A stretch of DNA of 64,000 nucleotides from Zygnema circumcarinatum (Eukaryota > Streptophyta > Zygnematophyceae > Zygnematales > Zygnemataceae): contig CM074804.1 of NCBI GenBank assembly GCA_037447605.1, positions 186,331-250,330 on the forward strand. The letters are read 5' to 3'. Below are positions 12,638-21,416 of the stretch, piece by piece. Below the pieces are notes generated by a model that was not told the DNA's origin, searched no databases, and saw only the letters and a list, made by a program, of their open reading frames with translations. How positions within the stretch are numbered: position 1 is the first letter of the stretch; every line of letters begins with the position of its first letter. A program made the position numbers and the translations under genes.

Positions 12638-14155
12638 TCAATCCAACCAGTACCTCTCCTTGGCTCTCCTCTCATCTCTCTTAGCGTCGTCCTGCATCAA
12701 AGGCCCCATGCCTCCTCCTGCGTACTTAACAGCTTGCAATGCTTGCTTCAGGAGAACACTCTCCGTACGAAATTTACGCAACTGAAAGGCACAAGCAGGA
12801 AAAGGACTTGCAAACGAGGAATTGAGCTCCTTGAAAGTTGAACCCCCCTTCAAGCAGCACCTGACAACTTCACGACTGGGGGCAGTGGTTCGAGGTGACT
12901 CACATGAGCAATGAATCCTATCTTCTCCTTCGCGTCGAGTAACTTCTTCCATGTCCTCGCGATCCCCATCTGGTTATCAGCAAGGGCAAACAGTACTCCC
13001 ACTGAGCACATCCTTGAAGAGTGAATGCTCCAATCCCTAAAAAATGAAGGCAACTGCGTAAGCATTCTTTTCCACGTGCAGATAAGAACTCTGAGCATCA
13101 CGAAATCTTATTTCCTTGACTGATAACAGAGTGCAACAATTTCACCAACAAGGGATTTAATGTAGTAATCACTAACTAGCCCACCTGGAGGTCCTTATTT
13201 TTGGCGGTCTTGGTCCATATGGCCACTCTGTCTTGCTTTGCACGAATGGAAACGACAGCACCACAGATATCCTCACCTCCCTCAAATTGCTCTCCGATCA
13301 TAGCCAGAACCTGCCGCCAAAGACCCCAAATACTTTGACATGCATAACAGCACTACAACACTGTCGAATCGCAAGAAATCCACAAAAAAAAAAAAAAAAA
13401 AAAAAGAAAAAAACCATACACTAGATGTCGCCTTGCAGAGTGGCAATAGACGGAGGCCGCGTACCGTATGTAGCCATAACGTGTCCAGCTTTTCTCTCCG
13501 TACATGCAGAGTCCACTTCCCTCCACCAGCACACGTCGGATCTTCCCACTTTGGTTCAATTCCTTTCTTGAAACAATGGAAGTCGGCACCGTGTGGCAGG
13601 CGACTGGGCGTGAGAATGTTGCAGTAAAGGCTGCAAAATTTGAAACAAACTGCACACTCACATAATTAAAGCGACACGATTGACGATTATTGCAGTTGAA
13701 ATGTAAGGCTGCACATCAAACGGGTGATCTTCCCAGCGTTATTTCTACGCAAGGAATTCTTCTCTTTCTTCTTCTTCTACTTCTCTTTAATTCTATCGCA
13801 TTAGAAATAACGCTGGCATCTGAGAAAGAATTCACCCTTCAATCGAGCTCATGGTGTTATTTCTCAGCTGTCCTGTAAGGCTGCTCAGGATCACATACCA
13901 CCAGAAGTCCTCCGCTGTAGAGTAGGAATAGACCTCTCGCAGGGATTTCCCCCAGCTCTGCTTCTGCCGCGCGTTCGGATTATCAAACCAGAAAGCCCAT
14001 GCGTTCTCTAACTCGTGAAACTTTGGACTTTGAAAAGCGCTCTTGCCTCTGCTCCCTGGCGTCACTGCCCCTCCACCTCCCGGCTCCTCCTCGCGCTGCG
14101 CGCCTCGCTCGGCAACATCGGAAGCAGAAAACTGCAAACTGCCGGGCACTGCCAT
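12638..14155 (-). CDS. eIF4E: Translation initiation factor eIF4E (cap-binding protein)
   Basis: Binds the mRNA 5' cap in the cytoplasm and recruits eIF4G for translation. Five exons, 14155-13899, 13630-13465, 13310-13185, 12969-12904 and 12691-12638, close in phase and give 222 residues. Visible signatures are [12 protein letters not shown], the first cap-stacking Trp in [19 protein letters not shown], and the second cap-stacking Trp with its Glu in [42 protein letters not shown] and the basic C-terminus [15 protein letters not shown] follow. Length and motifs fit canonical eIF4E/eIF(iso)4E rather than the divergent 4EHP class. The start is the first ATG in the open frame; the preceding in-frame stretch has no ATG. 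Upstream lie a (TC)n tract and a G-box cluster. Downstream on the same strand is the 4E-T-like gene. Confidence 0.96.
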
Positions 14156-14216
14156 ACACGCATCGCACGGTGCTCGCTCGGACCACAGACCAAGATACAA
14201 AAATGCCTCCGCCGCG

Positions 14217-14220
<4 letters not shown>

Positions 14221-14275
<55 letters not shown>
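14221..14275. repeat. (GA)n microsatellite in the eIF4E 5' region
   Basis: About 27 GA dinucleotides lie 66-120 bp upstream of the eIF4E start codon, read as (TC)n on the gene's strand. This is a typical position for a pyrimidine-rich 5' UTR or core-promoter patch. Confidence 0.95.
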
Positions 14276-14279
<4 letters not shown>

Positions 14280-14394
14280 CCTGAAATGCGCTATACTAGG
14301 TCTAAGAGACACATGCAAAATTTTTGCATGGGTTTGCCGACGCCAGCAATTCTGCACTCGAATCTGAGCCTTCCCTTCTTCCCTCGTCCGACCG

Positions 14395-14512
14395 AGTGAG
14401 TGAGGGATTCAGTCATTCAGCTAGTCAGTCATTCATTCAGTCAGTAAGTCACTGAGCTAGTCAAGCAGTCAGTTAGTCCGTCAAACAGTTAGTCAGCCAG
14501 CCAGTCCAGCCA
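14395..14512. repeat. Degenerate (AGTC)n tetranucleotide tract
   Basis: Repeated CAGTCATTCAGTCAGT-like words over about 115 bp, with interruptions. Confidence 0.85.
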
Positions 14513-14529
14513 AGATAAGCCCACCCACG

Positions 14530-14690
14530 TAGGCATCTCTTTGTCGCGCCTGCCCACGTGGCATCTCTTTGTCGCGTCTCTTGTCAGGTCTGCCCACGTG
14601 GCGACCACGTGACGACTCGTCCTGTTTGTGAAAAGCCCGCACGGGGAGGACGCCAGGTCAGTGCCACGTCGCTGCCACGTCGGAGCCAAG
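14530..14690. promoter_or_regulatory. G-box (CACGTG) cluster upstream of eIF4E
   Basis: Three CACGTG hexamers occur within about 60 bp (near 14555, 14595 and 14606), two of them as GCCCACGTGGC. Further CACGT half-sites lie near 14526, 14665 and 14677. CACGTG is the core recognised by plant bZIP and bHLH factors. The cluster lies about 370-520 bp upstream of the eIF4E start codon. That it regulates eIF4E is inferred from position. Confidence 0.55.
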
Positions 14691-14699
14691 TCTTCGTCT

Positions 14700-15153
14700 G
14701 GTGCTACAGTTGCAAGGCGGCGGGCGGCGGGCGGCTAGCGGCCGGCGGGGGCTGCAGCATATTTCCGAGCGAGGCGAGTCGAGGGCGACGGGCGGGGAGT
14801 GTTGATGTATACATGAAGATGTTGGTACCTAGTTCCTAGCATGAATGTTGTCCGGGACATCGATGGTGTTGGTATAGGGACAATGTCCATGCATGGGACG
14901 GTCATGTTTGGTGTAGGACCGAACATGAGGGGTGCCCGTTTAATTTAGGGCACGATACGGCAGGTCTAGGGAAGGTCTAGGGTCGTAGGTTTGCGGCCTA
15001 GACTTAGACCGTACCAAACGGGGTGCGCCGAATGCGCCTGAACGGGAGAACAACTGTACGGACGTCGCGGAAGTATACGGACGCGGAGATTTGGGGGAGA
15101 GAGGCGGATTTGCGCGAAGCGACATGATTTTTTTTGGAGGCGAAAAAAAATTA
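14700..15153. other. Unassigned GC-rich spacer
   Basis: A GC-rich patch (14710-14800) is followed by sequence full of short inverted words around GTACGG/CCGTAC and CATGCATGG. No gene or known element is recognised. Confidence 0.5.
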
Positions 15154-15820
15154 CAGTGTCCTTTTTCTGAATGTAGTGTACGTTTTAGCCGGGCAGAAAA
15201 AAAAGGATTTTTTTTGCGAAAAATGCTGTTTCATACTTTTCAGAATAGATACAGACCTTTTTCGTCGGGTGTACGGATGGTGATTTGAAATGTACGAAGC
15301 GCGCGCGTCTACAAGGTATAAGGGAGCAACACGTGGAGCGACATGATTGGTCGTGGCAACATATGACGTGGCAAGTATGTTTGGGGCCGTGACGTGACGA
15401 AACGAGACGCGAAAAAAGTGGAGTCCGCGGACGGCAGTCGGAAATGGCGGGAATTAAAACTGACAGATTTTTCCTGAAACACGCTACGTTATGTGCCCTA
15501 TCTTTTTCTGTCAGTTTTAATTCCCGCCATTTCCGACTGCCGTCCGCGGACTCCACATTTTTCGCGTCTCGTTTCGTCACGTCACGGTCCCAAACATACT
15601 TGTCACGTCATATGTTGCCGCGACCAATCATGTCGCTCCACGTAATGCGCCCTTATAGCTTATAGACGCGCGCGCTTCGTACATTCAAATCACCAAGCGT
15701 ACATCCGACGAAAAAAGGTCTGTATCTATTCTGAAAAGTATGGAATAGCATTTTTCGCAAAAAAAATCATTTTTTTTGCTGCCCGGAGAAAACGTACACT
15801 ACATTCAGAAAAAGGACACT
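15154..15820. mobile_element. Foldback (long inverted repeat) element
   Basis: Two arms of about 315 bp (15154-15468 and 15505-15820) are near-perfect inverted complements around a ~35-bp loop. The ends read CAGTGTCC and GGACACT. No transposase frame is present, so it is non-autonomous. The arms differ by only a few substitutions and short indels in homopolymers, which suggests recent origin or gene conversion. A transcript would form a long double-stranded RNA hairpin. Confidence 0.92.
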
Positions 15821-15900
15821 AGGGCGTGTCAGACTTAACAAAATGTAACGAATATCGAGTTTTTAGTATTACGAGAATTTTTTAAGTCTGACACGCCCTA
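15820..15900. mobile_element. Small TIR element (MITE), ~81 bp
   Basis: The ends TAGGGCGTGTCAGACTTAA and TTAAGTCTGACACGCCCTA are perfect 19-bp inverted complements around a ~43-bp AT-rich core. It abuts the end of the foldback element. It is a stowaway-like miniature element by size and structure only. Confidence 0.85.
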
Positions 15901-16317
15901 CTATAAATAGTCGTCCCCTTTTTTTTTTGAATCGCGACAGCGCGCAAATCGCGTCTGTGCGTGACGTGACGCATGGTGAGGCAATGTCGGTGGAGAGAAT
16001 TTGAGATGCGGAGCTGATTGGTCGCGGCGTGAGTGCGGAGCGCTGAAGTTGCGACACATGGCGCGACGGATGGACTTCAATGGTAGTGCGCGAAGCGGCC
16101 GCGTGAAGCCTCAGTGGTACCGCTTCGGAATGTCGGCAAGGAATCAGATGGCGCCACGTGGAGCACGTTGTAGTGGGTCCACGGGTCTGAGCGGACGACA
16201 GGATGGACTGATCGAGTTGCAGCGCCGCTGTTTGCCCAAGGGAGGTAGCGATCTTTGGCAACAGTATAACGGCACACCAGGCTACAAAAGAAATAAACGC
16301 ATGCGCTAGTTCCACAG

Positions 16318-16402
16318 CGAGGTGGAAGCCTGCAAATTGCTCAACATGCAGCGCTTGCAGGAAGTGACCGAATTTCTGAAGCCCAAGCTTCCGCATGGAT
16401 GA
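16318..16402 (+). CDS. Possible orphan exon, unknown product
   Basis: After a pyrimidine-poor TTCCACAG there is a short open frame reading EVEACKLLNMQRLQEVTEF and then LKPKLPHG and a stop. It looks coding (amphipathic, acceptor-like site in front), but I do not recognise the family and no upstream exon is found. It could be chance. Confidence 0.2.
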
Positions 16403-16740
16403 GGTACTGCTTTTCTTCTCCCTTCTCCCGCTTTTCCTCTAAATCTCCCCCCCTATGCCTTAAGAGAAATTTAAGAAAAAGTCAAAGTCTAAGTCAAAGT
16501 CGATGGCATGAATGACGCATGGCACGGTATTGATGCTTGGCATGCAATTAGACGCTTTTGAAGTTATGATTTCTTAAGGAAAACTATATACCGCCCCCCT
16601 TTTTTGGTTATCCCGCCACTGTTTTTTTGAAATCCGACCCTTCCATTTCGGCTATTCTGCCCCCTGTTTTGAAATATCCCGCCCCCCCCATTTTGGATAT
16701 TCCCCCCCTTTTTCTCCTTCTCACACATCAGCGCAACGTT

Positions 16741-16972
16741 CGTTCGAGAGAGAGAGGAAAGGAGAGTCTCTCTCCTTTGCTCTCTCCTTTGCTCTCTCCT
16801 CTAGTCTCTCTCTCCTTTGCTCTCACTCTACTCACTCTCTCTCTCTCCTTTGCTCTCTCCTCTGCTCATTCTCTCTCTCCTCCTTTGCTCTCTCCTCTGC
16901 TCTCTCTCTCTCCTCCTTGCTCTCTCCTCTCTCTCTCCTCTATACTCTCTCTCCTCGGCTCTCGCTCCTTTG

Positions 16973-17028
<56 letters not shown>

Positions 17029-17205
17029 TTCTCCCTTTCCTCTCTTCACCCTCCTTCTGTTTTCCTGCCTTCTCCTTTTGTTCTCACTGCCGAGAGAGAG
17101 TAGGGGAGAGAAAGACTAGAGGAGAGAGAGCAGAGGAGAGAGAGAGAGAGAAAGAGAGAGAGAGAAATAGAGAGAGAGAGAAGAGAGAGCAAGCTATCAA
17201 GCCAA
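16741..17205. repeat. CT-rich then GA-rich microsatellite
   Basis: Imperfect (CT)n to about 17040 switches to (GA)n from about 17093. The two halves are roughly inverted complements, so this stretch could also fold back. Confidence 0.9.
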
Positions 17206-17289
17206 CCATTACATCATGACAGACCTTCACACCCACCAAAAGAAAAAGGATAAAAAGAGAATAAAAAGTTCCTAAATATAGAAAAACTC

Positions 17290-17870
17290 GCAAACCGAGA
17301 GGAAGAAGGGAAGGGAGGGGTGGGCAAGGGAGGGGAGGGGAGGGAAGGGGAGGGGAGGGGAGGGGAGGGGAGGGGAGGGGAGGGCAGGGAGGGAAGGGGA
17401 GGGAGGGGAGGGGCGAGGACGGGAGGGGAGGGCAGGGAAGGGGAGGGAAGGGGAGGGGGAGGGGAGGGGGGGCAGGGGAGGGGGGGGAGGGGGGAGGGGA
17501 GGGGCGAGGACGGGAGGGGAGGGAAGGGGAGGGAAGGGGAGGGGGAGGGGAGGGGGAGGGCAGGGAAGGGGAGGGGCGAGGACGGGGAGGGCAAGGGAGG
17601 GGAGGGGAGGGAGGGAGGGAGGGAGGGAGGGAAGGGGAGGGGAGGGAGGGGGAGGGGAGGGAGGGAGGGAGGGCAAGGAGGGAGGGGCGAGGACGGGAGG
17701 GAGGAGGGAGGGAGGGAGGGAGGGAAGGGGAGGGAAGGGAGGGGAGGGGAGGGGAGGGCAAGGGAGGGGAGGGCAGGGGAGGGGAAGGGAGGGGAGGGGA
17801 GGGCAAGGGAGGGGAGGGCAGGGGAGGGGAAGGGAGGGGAGGGGAGGGCAAGGGAGGGGAGGGGCTAGCG
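17290..17870. repeat. (GGGGA/GGGA)n minisatellite
   Basis: About 580 bp of G-rich pentamers and tetramers on the plus strand. Long open frames on both strands (Gly/Arg/Glu or Pro/Ser/Leu) follow from the repeat and are not genes. G-quadruplex formation is likely. Confidence 0.95.
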
Positions 17871-18311
17871 AATGGGAGGGCGGGAAAGAATATTCAAAGA
17901 AGTGTTCTCCCCAGTATTCAAATGGGGTGGGAGAAGACCTAAATGGGGAGGGTCAATTTCAAAAACAGCTGTATAACCAAAAAAGGGGGGCGGTATATAG
18001 TTCTCCTTTCTTTAAGGCAGAAGCTTTCTTGGCCCAGCCGTGGTCCAAGTTGCAAGTAACAACAAAAGAGAAGCCCTCGCACACAAAGGGAAATCACATG
18101 CACATGGCCAACAACAATAACGACAACGACAACACAGGAAACCACGAGGAACCAACTGCTCATAAGGACCCAAGGACAAAGAAATCCATGCAAAGTTCCT
18201 TGTGAGAAAGTCAAAGATAGTTACAGTTACTGTCAAAGTTGCAGTTACTACGACATGTGAGCAAGGTCCTACGCCGTTCTTTGAAGAGTCAAAAATTCAT
18301 ACCAATTCTGC

Positions 18312-18660
18312 CTGTGGTGGCTTAAGTTTTCTTCGGACACATCTCTTAGTCACATTCCACTCTTCTCCGCCTTTTGCAATATGATCCATAGCAGGCAGGT
18401 CACTCCCTTGACGTGGGCGGCTCAGGGGGAAGAAGAGGAGGGAGAGGAAGGGTAGCAACTATGGCCATGGGTCAGGGGCGGGTGGGAACAGCCATGAATG
18501 GAGTGGCGGTGGGAATAGCACAAGGTAGCAGTCATATGGGTGTATCCACTATGGGGAGCCTCCGTCCTAATGCCGTGCCTCAAGTTATGCTGGCTTACCT
18601 TAAACATATGTGGTCGTTAAGAGGGTAGACCACAAGGCGACAAGCGTTTCAACACCACAA
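18312..18660 (+). pseudogene. Broken fragment of the TOR coding sequence
   Basis: This segment matches the coding strand of the TOR gene around 50060-50430 of this window. Shared peptide words include NGVAVGIAQGSSHMG, NAVPQVMLAYLKHMW and SHSTLLRLLQYDP. Relative to TOR it has a ~16-base deletion near its start, at least three in-frame stop changes (before SHSTLL, after YDP, after WSLRG) and scattered substitutions. It covers about 110 of about 2620 TOR residues, so it cannot be functional protein. It sits immediately right of dispersed repeat copy 1. Confidence 0.93.
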
Positions 18661-19329
18661 AGGGACTTTTATCGTTTCTTTACATATTTGTTCTTTGAAA
18701 TTAACAAACATAACGAAGAATGAAAAGAAGTGAGGGCCCAACGTTGGTCGGTGTCACCAACAAGAGGTACTTGGAGCCTCTCGTCATACATATGGCAACC
18801 GATAATACGTTCACTGTTTTAACTTTCTGAAAAAAAAAAATCAGGAATGAAAACTTATCTATGACTGTTTTGTGTGTCTAAGGAGAACTAAAATCCTATC
18901 GGCCAAATGTATATGCTACATGAACATCCATTCTTAGGTCGCTGTGTAAAATGATTAACATTGCTGTCTGGGCAATTAGAGGCAATGGATGATACTGTAA
19001 ACCAACTCCTCCCCCTCCCCCTACTTTTGCTTTTCTTTAATTTTTTCCATGCGATGATAAGTACAGATTCTAGTGCAAGTCTGTAGGGGACTTTTAAAGT
19101 GTGGACTATGATTAATAAAAGAGGTTTGCTACAGTCTCCAAAAGTTGCATCTTGTTTGTAAAGTAGTCTTGCACGTCTACCGTAAATATCACAACACTCG
19201 CTTCTATGTTGTTCATGCAACCTAATGTAATAGTGTTGCATACATGCACATGTTCGCACGTTAGCCCACTAAAGTTAGCAGCTTGAAGAGCTTATTGATG
19301 GTCGGTAACAACACGACTAACCCTATGGG
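18661..19329. other. AT-richer spacer containing the left inverted-repeat arm
   Basis: No gene is seen. Bases 18762-18975 form the left arm of the inverted repeat described separately. Confidence 0.6.
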
Positions 19330-19986
19330 CTTGCCTCCCTCGACCTTGGCCTTTGCCCCCCTCAACCTTGCCCACCTTTAACTTTAATTTTAACCCTATA
19401 GCTTGCACCCCTCGCCTTGCCCCCCTCGGCCTTTCCCACCTCGACCTCCACCTTGCCCAACTCTAACTCTAACACTAACCCTAATCCTAACCTTATGGGC
19501 TTACCCCCCTCGGCCTTGGCCTTTGCCCCCCTTGACCTTAGCCCCCTTGGCCTTGCCCACCTCAGCTTTGCCTCTCGTCACCCTTCCCTCTCTCGGCCTT
19601 GCCTCCCTCAGCCTTAACCCCTTCTAACTCTAACCCTAACCTTATAGGCTTACTTCCCTCAGGCCGTAGCCTTTGCCCCACTCGACCTTGCCCCCCTCGA
19701 CCTTGGACTTTGCCCCCCTCGGCCTTGCTCCCCTCGGCCTTGCCCACCTCGGCCTTGCCCACCTTTAATTCTAAGACAACAATGTTAATCATTCTACACA
19801 ACGACCTAAGAATAGATGCTCATACAACATATGCACTTGGCCAATAAGATTTGAATACTCCTTAAACACACACAACAGTTACAAATAAATCTACATTCAT
19901 TCCTAATTTTATTTTTCAGAAAATTAAAACAGTAAACATATTCTCGATTGCCATATGTATGACAACAACCCTTCAAGTACCTCTTG
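18762..19986. repeat. Long imperfect inverted repeat (arms ~205 bp)
   Basis: Bases 18762-18975 and 19783-19986 are inverted complements with substitutions and small indels. Shared words include CAAGAGGTACTTG, TCATACATATGGCAA and GAATGATTAACATTG (with changes). The arms flank about 800 bp containing a satellite block. This may be an old TIR element or two opposite copies of a dispersed repeat. Confidence 0.8.
19330..19785. repeat. Telomere-like/15-mer satellite, small block
   Basis: Interspersed CCCTCGGCCTTGCCC words and short AACCCTAA runs, the same family as the larger arrays at 21417-25180 and 31960-35545 but more diverged. Confidence 0.9.
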
Positions 19987-20139
19987 CAGCAACAAGTCCA
20001 CCACCATGCGAGCATCTTGCCACCATGCGCACATCTCGCCGTTCCTTGTGCTGCAAGAAACCATGTAACCCATCTCTCCCTCCTTCCCTCCCCCCTTGGC
20101 CTTCCCCTCTCTCGGAAACTTGGCCTTCCCCCCTCTCGG

Positions 20140-20190
20140 AAAGGCTTACCTGCACTGGCGCGCACTCCCCTCCGTTGGCGCGCTAAAAAG
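20140..20190 (-). promoter_or_regulatory. Isolated splice-cassette copy of the satellite
   Basis: Read on the minus strand: a pyrimidine-rich CTTCTCTTTTTAG, a 33-base stop-free segment, then CAG|GTAAGC. It is the same 3'ss-exon-5'ss arrangement seen inside the satellite units, here without the TATA box or the 15-mer array. Confidence 0.6.
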
Positions 20191-20369
20191 AGAAGCACAA
20201 TAGTGAAACATATACACTGAAATTCCTCCAAATCCTATCCTGCTCAGTGTTGTTCCAAAGGCATATTCACTGCAGATTCATTCATTCTATTAAAGAGAGT
20301 CCAAAAATACACCTCCGATGGCAGAGGTTCCTTCAGCTCTATAGATGAAGAGGGGGTTCAGAGAGTCAC

Positions 20370-20543
20370 CTCGTCAAGCAGAGAATCAATTACGGATTCA
20401 TTATCCACAAAGCTCCGCAGAGGGTCTCTCAAGTACTGCATATCCCACCCGCTATGAAACCCGCTTCTGCCAAATGTCTCGAGACTCACGCACTCTTGGA
20501 ATGTCTTCAGGCACATCTTCACCACTGTGGAAACAACCCATGT
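20370..20543 (-). pseudogene. VPS51-like exon, copy A (damaged)
   Basis: Minus-strand exon with acceptor CTGCAG and donor GAG|GTGACT. It encodes LKTFQECVSLETFGRSGF and then DMQYLRDPLRSFVDNESV and IDSLLDE. The pattern (TFGRxGFQQxQxD, then LLDE) is that of the VPS51 subunit of GARP/EARP tethering complexes (Golgi/endosome). The QQIQL part present in copy B is replaced here by HSGW. Only this exon is recognised in the window, so the copy is partial whatever its coding state. Confidence 0.6.
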
Positions 20544-20599
20544 CTGCAGGACAGCGGCGAGCAAAACCTCAAAAGCTCTTCAGTAAAAGCATATACATG

Positions 20600-21416
20600 A
20601 ACGTGATTACAATTCAGGGGCATTTCCATCAAAACTCCTCAAAATTCAGAATGGTACAATCTCAAATTAGGTGTGCAAGCCTATCCAGGTCACAATGCAA
20701 GACCTGGGACTGCCACCTAAATGTATAGCAAAAGGACGCACCACAGCAAGACACTTCATCAGAAGTCAGCAATGCTTATTGATTTGTGATAATCACAAGG
20801 CAACTTTACATAACACAAAACAGATCGAGATGACTGTTCAAAAAACAAAGCTCTACCACATCTTTCTTTTTCTTACGTTCGACTCACATTCTTTGAAAAA
20901 AGTCCCGGCTATTGCTAGCCTGGCCATCATGTACATGTTCAGCAATTGCTTTTAACTCGAGCTTTGTGAAAAGCTGCACTCACTAAGTGAACACGTTTGC
21001 AACATCCCTCTGCAAAAGTCGATAAGAGTGCTTACCACAACCACATGTTGTCAAGAACATGTGCGCTCACAGTCATGCTCAAACCCAAAATCACTGAAAC
21101 TCTACAACTCTAAGACCCCTGAAACCGAAAACCACTAAAACACTACCAAAGAGTCAGGGATCCTTGAACCCTACAGTCTTCAAAACAAACTCAACATAGA
21201 AACCCAGAAGTCCATAAATCTAAATGAAACGCAGGAACCCTAAGACCCTCACACCCTGAACCCCTAAATGCGTTCCTCTTGCGTGGCCTCAGCGATCTTG
21301 GTGGATTGCTTTCATCAGGCAGCGCGGAGCTGTCAAGAGTAGCAAATATCTTTTTTTCATCATAGGTCACACTTTGAAAGCCCCCTACAGACTCAGGGCA
21401 AAGTGAAACTAGCTTC
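20600..21416. other. Degenerate region between VPS51-like exon and satellite (copy A)
   Basis: It holds degenerate AACCCTA/GAACCCTA words (21110-21270) and, on the minus strand just past the leftmost TATA box, a coding-like stretch including YDEKKIFATLDSSALPDES (about 21390-21270). It may be the 5' part of the minus-strand gene to which the VPS51-like exon belonged. I cannot connect them by splicing. Confidence 0.35.

Larger units (their letters stand above)
16574..18015. mobile_element. TIR element filled with low-complexity sequence
   Basis: About 70-90 bp at each end are inverted complements: the left end reads AACTATATACCGCCCCCC and the right end is its reverse, GGGGGGCGGTATATAGTT. TTAA lies at both flanks. 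The uninterrupted relative at 41509-41905 shows the pre-insertion state. The interior has no transposase; it is CT/GA microsatellite (about 16741-17205) and (GGGGA)-type minisatellite (about 17290-17870). It is a non-autonomous element whose core has been replaced or expanded by simple repeats. TTAA flanks would suit piggyBac-like insertion, but the duplication edges are imperfect. Confidence 0.75.
16503..18311. repeat. Dispersed repeat, copy 1 (interrupted)
   Basis: Bases 16503-16573 and 18016-18311 together match one continuous sequence at 41509-41905. Shared words include GAATGACGCATGGCACGGTA and CCAGCCGTGGTC, plus AAGAGAAGCCCTCGCACACA. A 1.4-kb TIR element interrupts this copy. A TOR-derived fragment follows its right end. 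Confidence 0.85.

Noticed and set aside
17084-17868. Proline-rich and glycine-rich frames of 180-255 codons
   Set aside because: They are translations of the GGGGA minisatellite and exist on both strands.
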